DNA of 64,000 nucleotides from Lichenostomus cassidix (lineage: Eukaryota > Chordata > Aves > Passeriformes > Meliphagidae): NCBI GenBank assembly GCA_008360975.2, contig CM039184.1:52604797-52668796 (forward strand), given 5' to 3'. Positions within the stretch are counted from its first letter, which is position 1, and each line of letters opens with the position of its first letter. Below, one piece after another: positions 38,213 through 49,602 of the stretch. A program made the position numbers and the translations under genes. The notes beneath the pieces are model-generated. The model did no database searches and was not told the origin of the DNA. It was given only the letters and a program-made list of their open reading frames with translations.

Positions 38213-38598
38213 TATGCTAGAACAGCCCGGGTTGGAAGTGACCTCAAAAGGTCCAAAAAGTGACCAAGACCTCTCACTTCCAACCTTTTTTGACTCCAAA
38301 AGCACAGAGTAAAGTGGAATGACCATATCTGTACCTCTGCTACCAATGCTCCAGGGTCTGATTTGCCTTTGTCACAGCAGCAGTGCTCTGCTGACTCCTG
38401 CTCAGCTCACTGCCCACCAGGTCCCCCAGGTTCCTTTCAGCAAGGCTTCTTCCCAGCCACACAGAGCTGAGGCAGTACTGGGCTATTTTTCCCAGTTGCA
38501 GGACTGTGCTCTTGTCTTTGTTAACCTTCATGCTGTTAATTCTAGCCCATTGCACCAGCCCATCCAGTTCTTTAAGATGGCTCTCTCTTCAGACACAT
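38213..38598 (-). mobile_element. CR1 LINE, reverse strand, 3' part of split copy
   Basis: Begins with the reversed CR1 3' end (GAACAGCCCGGGTTGGAAGTGACC at 38221 onward). After an apparent internal deletion it continues into the end of the reverse-transcriptase reading frame. On the reverse strand the frame at 38340-38555 (71 codons) reads WARINSMKVNKDK, then STVLQLG, then ERNLGDLV. These correspond to the conserved WA.ANLMKFN, C.VLHLG and E.DLGVLV segments that follow the catalytic centre in CR1 ORF2. The copy is cut at 38598 by an LTR and resumes at 40103. It is inactive. Confidence 0.88.
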
Positions 38599-38999
38599 TG
38601 GATTGATGCTGGCTAGATGCCAGGCACCCATGAGAGCTGCTCACTCACTTCCCTCTGCAGCCAGACAGAGGAGAGAAAATTTAATGAAGGGTTCATGGAT
38701 AGAGATAAGGGCAGAGAGAGATTGCTCATCAAATACCACAATGTGCAAACAGGCTCAGCTTAGAGATATGAAGGGAATTTATTACTAAGAAAATCCCAGT
38801 GGCACAAGGATGCAGGGGATAGGGTTTATGGTCAGTTCATCACCTGTGGTTTCTCCCACTGCTCAGGGAGAGGAGTCCTACACCTGCTGCACCATGGGGT
38901 GCCTCCTATGGGAGACAGTTCTCTGTTAACTTCTCCAACATGAGTTCATCTTGAGAGCAACAGATCTCTGCAGCCTGATGCAATGTGGGTCCATCCTAC

Positions 39000-39280
39000 T
39001 GCGGTAAGATAGGAAAAGGCTGCGGGCTGCCTAGATCTGAATAAGCTACACCTGTGCCCCTAAACAAGAGAGATAAACAACTTGTAGCAAATGAAGCAGA
39101 GAATGCAGACATGTATGAGTAATTAGGAAAGGCACCTGTGGATAGTTTACTGACCAATGGTAATGTAATAAGGAACACCTGTTATGCATGTGCAGAAAGT
39201 GTATAAAAAGGTGTACCAGGAGATAATAAATTGCTGATGCCTACCATTGTTTTGTGTGTCAGCCTTTGAGTGCCCTGTCA
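39000..39280 (+). repeat. 5' LTR of the nested ERV
   Basis: TG (39000-39001) to CA (39279-39280), 281 bp. It shows a CCAAT-type motif (GACCAATGG near 39152), a TATA box TATAAAA (39202-39208) and a poly(A) signal AATAAA (39225-39230) only about 20 bp later, followed by a short R/U5 of about 50 bp. This compact TATA-AATAAA spacing is like alpharetrovirus-type avian LTRs. Whether it is still transcriptionally active cannot be judged. Confidence 0.75.
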
Positions 39281-39282
39281 AA

Positions 39283-39300
39283 TGGTGACCCTGATGTGAT
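39283..39300 (+). promoter_or_regulatory. tRNA-Trp-type primer-binding site
   Basis: TGGTGACCCTGATGTGAT directly follows the LTR end after two bases. The complement of the 3' end of vertebrate tRNA-Trp (CCA end) is TGGTGACCCCGACGTGAT, so 16 of 18 bases agree, and both differences are C-to-T changes typical of CpG or ageing decay. tRNA-Trp is the primer used by avian alpharetroviruses and relatives. The site fixes both the LTR boundary and the forward orientation. Confidence 0.85.
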
Positions 39301-39456
39301 AAGGGTCAAGACCACAGACCAGAGAGCAGCTGGCAGTGGAGCACAGCCAAGCAAACAGGTGGACCAAGAGCCTGAAGTCCGGATGATTTAAGAAAAAATA
39401 AAAGAGAGAGACACCAGACCCCAGGTGAGTGGCTGGGAACATAGAAATGGGGATTC

Positions 39457-39523
39457 AAAAGGTGTACCAGGAAGAAGTAGCTGATGCTTGCCACTGTGGT
39501 GAGTGCTAGCCATGAGTCCACCA
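39457..39523 (+). repeat. Partial 3' LTR of the nested ERV
   Basis: A 16-bp string AAAAGGTGTACCAGGA at 39457-39472 is identical to 39206-39221 in the 5' LTR. The following CTGATGCTTGCCACTGT parallels CTGATGCCTACCATTGT at 39234-39250. The rest aligns loosely to the U5 and ends in CCACCA at 39523. The U3 and the AATAAA are missing, so this is a truncated, diverged 3' LTR. Confidence 0.65.
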
Positions 39524-40102
39524 TCATCCCATAGGCACCAGTCCCCCTCAGACTGCTGCAGTGTGGGTCACTCTTCCATGGGATGCAGTCCTCCAAGGAC
39601 AGGCTGTTCCAGTATGAGCAGGACCCTTCTCTCCATGGGTCTCATGTGGTCACAGCCTCCTCTCAGGCATCCACCTCCTCTGGTGTGGGGCTCCTCCGTG
39701 GACTACAGGTGGATCTCTGAATCCCCCATGGACCTCCATGTGCTTCACCACAGACTACAGAGGAATCTCAGCTCTGGCACCTGGAACACCTCATCCCCCT
39801 CCTTCTGCACTGACCTTGATGTCTGCAGAATGGTTTCTCTCGCATGTTCTCACTCCACTCTTCTCTGGCTGAAATTAAAACTGTGTAACAGCTTCTTGTT
39901 TTGATTTCTTCTTTAATCTGTTATCACAGAGCCATTACCACCATTTCTAATTGGCCCAGCCTTTACCTGAGGCACATCTGTCTTTTGGAGCCACAAGAGA
40001 TTGGCTCTGCTGGATGTGGTAGAATCTTCCAGCAGTTTCTCACAGAAGCCATCCCTGTAGTGCCCCCACTGCCAAAACCAGACCACACAAGACCAAGATA
40101 CA

Positions 40103-40622
40103 CATCCACCTCACCATGCTGTGTGGTGTTATCAGCAAACTTGGTGAGGGTGCTTCCAATCCCATCCTCCAGTTCATTTATGAAGATGCTGAACATCATG
40201 GGACCCTGAGGGACCCCATTGTGATGGGCTGCCAGTCTGGGTAAACCCATTCACTGAGTGCAGCCTGACAGTCAATTTCCTGCCTAACTTGCAGATTATC
40301 TATCCAGTATCATCTCAGTTTTATGAAGAGAAGGCTGTGGGAAACAGTGGCAAATGCTTTGCTGATGTCCAGGTAAACATGCACAGCTCTCTCCATGCAG
40401 ACAGAAAAAATTTTTTTTTTCATGTTTGCCCTTGGTAAATCCATCCTGGCTTTTCCCAGTCATGTGCTTCATTTGTTTTGTAACAATTTCCAGGAGGACT
40501 CACTTGATTACTTTTCCAGGGACTTAGATAAGACTAATGGGCCTTTATATTCCTCAGTACTCTTCTTGTAAGTGGATAAGACTTTTGCCTTCTTCCACTC
40601 ATCAGTGATATCTCCTGGATAG
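40103..40622 (-). mobile_element. CR1 LINE, reverse strand, 5' part of split copy
   Basis: This is the continuation of the CR1 interrupted at 38598. On the reverse strand the frame entering at 40250 reads GVPQGPMMFSIFINELED and then FADNT. These match the CR1 reverse-transcriptase motif GVPQGSVLGP...FNIFINDLD and the catalytic FADDT, in which the second aspartate is replaced by asparagine. The DNA further right (GGCAAATGCTTTGCTGATGT, CCATCCTGGCTTTTCCCAG, CCAGGGACTTAGATAAGACT, CTTCTTCCACTCATCAGTGA) follows upstream reverse-transcriptase sequence with several frame breaks. It is non-functional. Confidence 0.9.
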
Positions 40623-40624
40623 GG

Positions 40625-40684
40625 AGTTTGGAACTACATATTTAAGGTTCCTTCCAAACCATTCTGTGATTGTGTAATTCTATG
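40625..40684 (+). mobile_element. Short CR1 3' tail, forward strand
   Basis: TTTAAGGTTCCTTCCAAACC followed by ATTCTGTGATTGTG and ATTCTATG is the typical forward end of CR1. It abuts the upstream edge of the reverse CR1, so a minimal forward copy inserted there or the older element was partly inverted. Only about 60 bp remain. Confidence 0.8.
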
Positions 40685-43046
40685 AAATGGTCTGTGCTAC
40701 AACAGTTATAGCCGTTTGTACAATGTAAAGCGCATATATCACTAAATTATGGAGTAGGAAGGAATATAATATCTGTCAGCCTTTTTCTGACAAGCTCATT
40801 GCACATTAGACTGCAGATTTTTGCAAGCAATAGGCAGTGAGGGATAGTGAAGAGTTTAAAAAAATAACCCTATAAAATTACAAAGTAATTCCAGAAACTT
40901 TCAAACCTAACAACCTTCGCAACAGGAAAGTAATCAAAACATACATGCCCCCTGCAAGCCTGATCTACTGATACTCAGCTGGTCTATAGTATTCCAGTTC
41001 ACCAAAAAAAGTCAAGGTTTTAAAAGCCATAATTAAATGGATCGTGGCAGGAATTGTGTAACCAGAAGAAACATGGGGGCTTGTGGATATGCGAAAAATT
41101 TTAGTGGAAGCTGACAGCTGTATTTCTGCAAAAATGATTATTTACACATTTGCAACATATAACTACTTCCTGTTACATATAGTCATAAATAACTTTAGAA
41201 GTTACAAGTGGGCAATTCTGCTGAGTTCATGGCCAATCAATAATGACAAAAAATAACTTCAGTAAGCATTTGAGCAAATATTTTGGTTTACTTTCGTTTA
41301 CTGTTCTCTTAGAACTTACCCCTCTGTCTTTTAGAAAGTGAAATAAAGAGCTGCAGAGAGTAATGTACTTGTGTATATCAAGTTTTATCAGTTGAAAAAA
41401 CTGAAATGCTATGATGTACACACTGGAGCACATCTAATATAATATTGTCTTTTTGTACTTTACATTATATTCTACCATCATTCTACTCAAGCAATGATGG
41501 AGAACATTTCTTGTATCATAAAAGAGAAAGCTATTTAAACAAAACAAATGTCATAAAGTCTATTTCAGATACTCTTCCACCATGAAAGAGCTAGTTTTTT
41601 TCTAAGGAACTACAAGACAACATTTGATAAATATTGCTGTGTTTCAACTAGGAAAACTTTAATCCCTCTCATCTTTTACAAAGTATTTCTGTATCACATT
41701 GATTCAGCAACATCTTGGAAAAAAAATGGAAAGCTTTACAAAATGTGAGGCTTATGGAAAAGTTCAATTTATATTTGGAAAAAAAGTCCTGATATTAAAA
41801 GTAAAGTTGTGAGTGACATTTTCTTTGGAAATACAAAAATTTTGCATGCTTCTGCCTGGGAACGAAACAAGCACTGGAACCAGTCAAACAACTGTAATTC
41901 TTAATCACATCACAGAATTTTTTCACGCTGTTCTGCTTAGGCCTAACAGCTTATTTAGCTGTAGTTTCAACCTTCATTCTCTAGGAAATTTAGTTTGTAT
42001 CCATTAATTATGACTATCATGGAAGAAATTAAGCCATTAACAATGCCAAAATCCCAATACATATATATGTGCAAGCTTGGGATGTGACACTAATTGTTAT
42101 GAAAGCTTTAACACAATCCTCTCCTGAACCCATGAAAATTATTAGCTAAAAATATTGTTACTGGAGAAAGACTTTATAACTACTTTCACCAAGTGAGCAG
42201 TAGGAGACCAAATTATTTCACAACAGGTTAACAAGTTATAATAATTACTGAACAACTATTATCTCACAAACTGGAAGAAACCATCTCCAGGGTAATTTCC
42301 TTCTTCTTACACTTTGAACTTTGAAATTGGAGTTGGGCTTGAAAAAATTGGATAAAACTAGTGTAACTGATATAAGCACCAAAGTTTAGCCCATTAGATG
42401 TAGAATTAAGAGAGAAATACACAACAGTTTACAATGGCCTACATATTTTTCATTACATAAATGCAAAATAGCTGCAAGCATCCCTAACCTAAGATGGTGA
42501 CAGGCAGTATTTGATAGTGAAAATGAAGATGAAAGGGCAAAAAGAAACCCTGTGGCAGACTGTGTATTTTTATTCAGATATATTGGCATAAGAAACAGAT
42601 ATTAAAAGAGGTTAATTCAATATTTATATCAACCTCCAGGAGCAGTAAAACTTGATAGTCGCTAAAAGGAGAAGTGCTTTAAAACCAGCTAAAGCAGGAC
42701 TACACATTTTTACTTTAGTCATGACAGCACCTAGTGGTCAGATATGTAGCACCAAAATGCCAGAGTAGGCTTCCTACAGTAGATGTAAGATATGAGGGAG
42801 AAAAACAAAAACTATCTAGAGACAACACACAGCATGCAAAAAGCTATGATATTCAAATCAATAGGAGAGAACATCAAGCAAGAAGCAAGAAATCCTACAA
42901 ATTAATAGGTACTTATCTTGGGACTTGCTCCTAACCTTGTTCAGGGAAACAAATTACTAAGGATGGTGCTCCTTTTGTATTGCAGCAAATAGAAGTTCCT
43001 CCATGTCCACTGACAGGATGTAGGCCTCGAGTTCAGGCAGAGCAAT
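40685..43046. other. Unique AT-rich non-coding interval
   Basis: About 2.4 kb with no supportable gene or repeat. Frames of at most 68 codons resemble nothing. Confidence 0.55.
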
Positions 43047-43425
43047 CATAGAATCATACAATAGTTTATATTGAAAAAGACCTTTTAGGTCATTGAGTCC
43101 AATCGTTATCCCAGCACTGACAAGTCTGCCACTTAATCGTGTCCATAAGTGCCACACCTATATATATGAGATACCACCAGGCATGGTGAGTCCATCACTT
43201 CCCTGGGCAGCCTGGTCCAATGCTTGACAACTCTTTTCATTAAGGAATTTTTCTTAATATCCAGTCTAAACCACCTCTGGTGCAACTTGAGGCCATTTCC
43301 TCTTGTCCTATTGCTTGCTACTTGGGAGATGTGACTGAGACCCACCTCACTACAACTTCCTTTCAGGTGCTTGTAAAGAGCAATAAGGTCTTCCCTCAGC
43401 CTCCTTTTCTCCAGACTTCATAATG
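43047..43425 (-). mobile_element. CR1 LINE fragment, reverse strand
   Basis: Begins CATAGAATCATACAATAG and continues GGTCATTGAGTCCAATCGTT, CCAGCACTGACAAGTCTGCC, CCCTGGGCAGCCTGGTCCAA, CCATTTCCTCTTGTCCTATT and CTCAGCCTCCTTTTCTCCAG, which is the reversed CR1 3' region. The GTCCAATCGTTATCCCAGCA wording marks a different CR1 subfamily from the copies at 9.2-10.2 kb. It is 5'-truncated at 43425. The 70-codon reverse frame at 43133-43345 is translated CR1 UTR. Confidence 0.93.
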
Positions 43426-44801
43426 GAAAAGACAACATAAGCCAAAAGGTCATAAGTATTCTCATAATTCAAGCTGTGTGAAGGTTGGTACTCAGTGATT
43501 TGGAAATCAAAAATGAGACTTTCCTTGTCATATATTCAGGTAAACACTGTGGCTCTCAGTCTTATTGAATGATGAATGAAAACCTCTCAGGCTGAAGTAG
43601 TGATTGAGAAGTCAGATTCTAATTCCTAGGTTAGCAACCTAATTTAAAAGTTATTATGAAAAATACATGTGGTTTTGTACCAACATGGCTATCTATACTT
43701 CTGTGGATCAACTGAAACTTTTAAATATCATTATGGTATTATTCCTCACTTTATTATCACAACCATTCCCAAGTTTGGTCATTCTTAATTTATGAGCAGT
43801 GGGAAAGCACTTCTGTGCTTTCTAGTTACCAGTGAAATAGCTGGTGAACACAGGTTTCTCAGGAGTTAGGAAATTATGAATACTAGGCTGTTTATATAAC
43901 TCTACAAAGGCCTGGTTCAGGCTCCATTAAAATAAATGGAAAGCTGTCCACAGATTTCAGAAGTGCAATGAATCACTGAGATGTGCTGTCCTGCCTAATA
44001 AGTATTTTGATCTTCACAGTCAACACCCGTTTATGTAGGTTTTTAGATGTAACTGATACTAGTGCATATATACTCATTTCAGCTTGTCTAGTAAATTCTA
44101 AATGGAAAGAAAATACAATTAAATTGCATTCAACTTAAAGTGTTTCATTATATTATTTAAATCCTATTAGTTTCAATTACTTCAGCACAGTAACTTTCAA
44201 CTTACACTAAAGGATTTTTTTCAAATACTTTTTTCCAAGGGGATACTAGCTATCAAGAAAGGTACCTGGTAGCAACCTTAGCTTTTGGTAAATAATTCAT
44301 GAGGAGAAGATTTCATGGAAACAATCTGAAATGCTTCATTAACCAGAAGAATTTGCACCCCACATGTCAGTCTCTAGTTCATACCTTATGATCATATGGG
44401 CCAGTTTAAGACTCTACAGAAGACACTAAAGCCACTAAAGAAAGTGAGAGATTTAGTGACAGTTGAACAAAAATTGCACTTTCAAATTAATAGATATCTT
44501 GAGCAAGTTATATTTTATTGTGTGTTAAACCGACAGATGTTCAAGAATTTTATTAGTTATAAAAAATAGCTTCCTTCTGTCTTATTTCTTTTCACTTGAC
44601 CTCACCTGCTGTATCTGTGGTACTAAGCTGGCTCTCTGGACCCGCTCATGATGAGATTCTCAGAATCAGACTGCAGTTCCATTCACCTTTTCTTGGTGGT
44701 AAAGCTGATTTAAGAAGCCTATGATGCAATGTCACCATCCCACTCATCAGTTACAGTCTGCCACCAGTTCAAATGTCCAAGCATTGCTACTTATTATCAC
44801 A

Positions 44802-44845
44802 GTGTATATATATACACATATATACAGTATTTATATATTATAATT
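44802..44845. repeat. TA-rich palindromic simple repeat
   Basis: GTGTATATATATACAC (44802-44817) is a perfect 16-bp palindrome and is followed by ATATATACAG and TTTATATATTATA. Confidence 0.85.
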
Positions 44846-47800
44846 CCATTTCTAGGTGTTATTCACATAACTTTTATGTAAGAACGTGTGTATGTATGTT
44901 TGTGCATATATGTTAAAAGATATATTGTATACCAAGTGAAAGACATGATCTTGGCTTAAGAAAAAAACAAGAAGGGAGGGAGAGGGATATGAGGAGAAAT
45001 GAATTGCCAAAATGGAGAATGCCTCATGCTATCCATCTGAAAGACATGGTATGTGAAATCTAGTCTACCTATACATTACCTAGCTGTTGATAAACTTAAC
45101 TTGACAACTAAGCAATATGTAGGAAGAAATTTAGGGCCCAGTCCTAGGAGAGAATATGCTATAGCAGGAGCAGTCACTCTTTGTCCCTTTTTAATCTTTC
45201 CCCAGTGCTTTCTCTCTTTTCCACAATGATTCTTTATATAAATTCCATTCTTGCTTAACTACATCCCATACTTTTTACTTAGATTTAGCAACCCATTTTT
45301 AGGAATTTTGAGCCATTATACCTAGAATGTGTTGGCACTGCAGAATTCAAAGCAGCCTGAAAAATATTTTAGCTCTTCTTTAACAAACTGTAGCACCTTT
45401 ACAGGACTCATCTAGCCTGTGCTACCACGGCCAAACCATGCCAGGGAGCTGAGTTAACTCACTGGCAATACCAGTTGAGTCAGTCAAACAGCAAAGTTGT
45501 TTCTTGATCTAATGGTCAGAGTAGCATACATTATTAAACCACTCAGTCAATCCTGATATTATTTCTTTGGAATAACAACCGTATCATAACCTAATATGCC
45601 TCAGGATATCTATTCATACAAATAAATCTCTATATGGAAACCCTCTACAGGTAGATCAGAATGCAGTTAAGATTCTCTAGTTTTGGAGTTAACGAATGGC
45701 CATTGGCTTACAGAAAGTAGAATATTTCTAATGGATAAATCAAGAACATTTTGACAGAAATTATCTGCTTGTTGTGTGCAGCTGTTCTGTGTAAGTTTCC
45801 AGATGAATAAAACTTGGGTGTTATTTTTGTAGACTCAGTATGATCTGTAAGGTGACAGGAAACAATATGCATATCTTTAATCTGCAACAACAGATGAAAT
45901 CCCTGTGAGCTTTCAGAAAACATTATTGGGGCTAATGTGTTATTGTTAATGATCCTATGGCTTACCATATGTCCAGACAGTAAAGTTAGCTAATGCATTC
46001 TTGTTTGTTTCAACTTCAATTCCTTCATAAAACAAGCAGATAATGGTATTAATGTAAAAGAATGAAATCACAGAGGAGAAGACACTTGGTTTTGTTCCAG
46101 GGTATCAGTATTCAGACTATTACATTCATTAGTATTTACAAAACTTAGTTCCTGACAGTAGCTGTTTGTATAAATTCTGACCTCGATTACATATATGACC
46201 TACATGAATATGCTAGAAGGTGACATTAGAGATTGCTCATTTCCTATTACAGGACATGGGATTAATAAATTGTCGAATACTGTGTAATATATTCAATTAA
46301 ATTTTCACAAGTTGCAAGGAAAACAAAAAACACAGAAACATGCTGAATTCAAGAAAGTGTAGAAGACAAACACAAATGAATAATGATGAATATGCCCAGT
46401 AGCTACTTCACAGTAATTTCTGGGCAGTGGCAAATGTCACACAACTGTTGTTCTAGAAATAATAACTTCAGAGAAAAAGTCTAGAGACAAAATTTGACTC
46501 ATTCTCATTAGGACAAAGACAGAAGAATGCCAGTGTCAGTGGGTTTATCCTGGAACTATCCTGGATAGAACTGGGCTCAATAGCTAGACTTCAGAAAACC
46601 AAAAGTGTACAAAAGTTTTTTCAGAAAATGTCTGGATTATTTATTTGGTTTTGGACTTCTGTTTTCTGCATTTTCAGATAAAAATCTTTTTCTCATTTCA
46701 TAATTCAAAAAGTAAGGGAGTATATGTACATGTGAGCATGCCCACAACCAGTCACATGCATACACAATTAGTTGTAAATATTCCAAAGGAAAAAAGGCAA
46801 CTTCACAAAAGCAATCACCATTTTCTACCTTGCAAGTCACAATTAGAAATTCCTCAGAGCTGTTTTGAAAAAAAACATTAATTTTAAAATGTTTAATGTT
46901 TCTGTTAAAGCATTAAATTAATTCAGTTAAAACATTGAATTAAAGCAACTATTAAAAATTTACTTTTTACTTTTGCCTGAATGTTCTATTGATAAAAACA
47001 AAACAAAGAATAATTCCTTCTGGCTTGAGTAAACTAAAACTTCTTCTGTGTTATCGAAAACCCCAGCAACCTATGGGTATTTGAGTAATTGAACCATGTA
47101 TTTAAGTTTATAATTAATTATTCCTGTCATGGTCTAATTTCCCACTTTGCCTTTCTGACAATCCTGACCAACAAGATGTCGCATAAAATTAATATGGCTT
47201 TCACTGGGGTGGAGTGGCTAAGGATGTCATATAAACAGGTATCTAGCTCTCCTGATACCTCTAGGTAGTTGTCATGTTCTTTTCATCTCTTGGTCAGCAC
47301 CTTAAAGATGAGACTGCTATGAAAATGTAGAGTTACTCCTCTGCTTCATTCTACTGTGGAGATGAATAGTTTCATTTAGCCCTTTCACAGCTTTTTCTGG
47401 AAGAAAATAGTCACTTTTCAGGCATCTTTATTACAGAAGGGGACAATTTAAAAGCTAAGCAAGGAAGTCTGCTTAGATAAAACTCTGCACAGCTCCATTC
47501 AGAGCAAACAGCTGGAAGCTTAGGCTACAATATTGCACTGACACAAAGTCAAGAAGCTTTCTCTCAGTCAGGCATTCCTCTGACAAGGGGGACAGCTCAC
47601 AGTAGTTTCACAGCTGTTGGTGCCTGCTTTCCAGCTGAGATCATGACTCAAGGTGTGAATATTTTTTCTTCTGTTCCCTACCACAGAAAACTTAAATTGC
47701 ATAGCTAGTACAAGCAACAGTCTGCACAAAAAGGTTGCTACTATTTTTCAGTTCAAATACATCAAATGTGGATTAATTTTGCATGTTAGCACGCACATTA

Positions 47801-49559
47801 CATATGAGTTTGCAGTGACAAAGCAGCTCCTAATCATCAAGACCCACACTATATTTTTCACAAGAAGATAGACTGATCTTGAATACCAGGCTTGTTTGCC
47901 AAATTCCATGTTACTTTCTCAAGATTTTTCGCTCTAGTGTTTTAGACATCAATTTTTATAAAAGGCAGAAAATAGTGCAATAACAATGAGGTAGTATTCA
48001 TTTCAATAGCATCCATCCATACAAGGGTCGTAAGTTCATCTTCATTCAAGTATGTGTCAGCCAAGGAAAACATTACAGTTTTGACACATTGCCCAGCAAG
48101 TGATACTACCTACTTCAAATATTATGATGAAAAAGTTTTTTGTTTCATATGAAGCTTTGCTTAAACCTTTTGGAAACTTCCAAAAGTTTGAAGGGATATT
48201 ACTATACAATTGTTTTAGTTGCAATTTGTTAGAAAAGTACACCCATTCACAAATTTAATTGTGAATTTAGCTTTAAAACTCTGTAATAATTATCTCTTTC
48301 TGAGGATCTCATCAACAAGCCCTTTATTGGGCCATCTGCTTTGTCCAATAACATTAATTACAGGCTAGGAATGCTTATGTATTCTAAATTTATGCAAAAT
48401 ATCATTATGGCTAATACGGAGTCTTCAAGAGATGCAGAAAATTATATGAAGATCAAGTAGTCAAAAAGACTCTGTAATGAACTAAAGCACCCCAAGAAAT
48501 ATACTGTTCCATACCTGCCAATAAGCAGTTATGCATTCCTGTGCATTCAGATAACTAAAGTAGAAAGATCATTCCTCATGTTGTAATTAGTTATAGATCT
48601 TATTTGTTTTATTTTCCCTCCATATGATTAGTTTTTATTCACAAGCCTGGAGCAAATATTCAGTCCTTTCATGCACTGTGGCGTGTTCTGGTATCACTGT
48701 ACACTATTTTAAGTTCCATACACCTTAAATTATACATTTTGTTCTGACTCAGAGGTGATTTATAGCCATATCTTCTTTTTCCACTCCTTATCAGACAATA
48801 TGGATAATACAGATATGTCAGTTTGTTTGAATTTATGTCCTACTCTCTCTTCTACAGCTTCTTGTTTTAATACCAATTACCAGTGGGCAAAGTAGGGTAT
48901 GCCTAATCCAAAAGTGTATGGAAGAGCTACTTGTCATCTCAGCAGCTTTTCTCCTGCTGTTCAGGCAAACAACTTCTTACTCATTCAGCACTTTATTACA
49001 CATTTCTTCCATCAATGACAGCAAATCCCCCTGTTTATAATTCAGATGTTATTAAAAAAAAAAAGTAAGCACAAGTTGAGGACTTAGCATTGAGGTTTAA
49101 TATTCTTACATTGCTTATCTGGTACTCAGTGAGATTGCAGAATCTTCAGAATGAAAGGCAGGGTGTAGAAAACATATTTTTCTCTCTTGGTACAGCTCTA
49201 GCATAGTCTAATTTATGATAGCTGGAGATAAATTCAGAAGATTTAAGCCTTTTTTATATAGGTCTCTAGTGTTAGCTCACAATCTGGTTGCTACTTTTCA
49301 CTCAGTGTGAACATAATTTTGATTTATTTTTATTTCTCCCCAGCTTTTGCAGAATGCTGATGTGTGCATTTACTTACAAATACTATCTTGAGATTGACAA
49401 AGTTCTCTTTTAAATAACTTTTTAATAAATAATTCCATTATTATTTTCCTTTTAAAATCTTCACAATCATTTATCATGTTGAACTACAGACTTAAATCCT
49501 TCATTGATTTGGCAATGTATTTGTAGTGTTGTAGTATTTTTAAGCTCAATGTATATATT

Positions 49560-49602
49560 ATATATTTGTGTACATTTTATAAATACATGTAAACACATAT
49601 AT
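49560..49602. repeat. AT-rich imperfect inverted repeat
   Basis: ATATATTTGTGTACAT (49560-49575) and ATGTAAACACATATAT (49587-49602) are complementary at 14 of 16 positions around an 11-nt loop. The sequence is AT-rich enough that chance or slippage is plausible. Confidence 0.7.

Larger units (their letters stand above)
39000..39523 (+). mobile_element. Internally deleted avian ERV nested in an LTR
   Basis: Order in the forward direction: a 5' LTR (39000-39280), an AA spacer, a primer-binding site (39283-39300), about 120 bp of leader ending in a good splice-donor match (CAG/GTGAGT at 39422-39430), then a fragment resembling the promoter-to-U5 end of the LTR (39457-39523). All coding regions (gag, pol, env) are absent, so this is a non-coding relic. 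The junction suggests a deletion from the leader into the 3' LTR. Its outer flanks, CATCCTAC and CATCCCAT, are similar and may be a decayed target duplication. Confidence 0.7.
38599..40102 (-). mobile_element. LTR (ERV), reverse strand, split by a later ERV
   Basis: Read on the reverse strand the element begins TGTATCTTGGTC near 40102 and ends in CAATCCA at 38599. From the other side, TGGATTGATGCTGGCTAGAT opens it at 38599 and CCACACAAGACCAAGATACA closes it at 40102. I recognise an LTR type common in songbirds whose reverse start is TGTATTGGGTTTG and whose U5 ends near CTGGCATCCAGCCAGC. AATAAA on the reverse strand lies at about 38777-38782 (TTTATT in the given strand), ahead of the U5. It splits a CR1. 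ACACAT occurs at 38593-38598 and 40100-40105, possibly the target duplication, though the right copy overlaps the LTR end. A second ERV interrupts it at 39000-39523. Without that insert it is about 980 bp. The forward 133-codon frame at 39503-39904 is antisense LTR, not a gene. Confidence 0.75.

Noticed and set aside
39503..39904. Forward 133-codon open frame, the longest in the window
   Set aside because: It is antisense LTR sequence (38599-40102) starting near the nested ERV edge. It has no domain and the same reading is expected from other copies of the LTR.
39963..40250. Reverse 95-codon frame as a gene
   Set aside because: It is decayed CR1 reverse transcriptase running into LTR sequence, with a changed catalytic motif, so it is annotated as mobile-element remnant.
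43905..43992. Old amniote repeat resembling a CAATGG-rich element
   Set aside because: Only loose word similarity; too diverged to annotate without an alignment.
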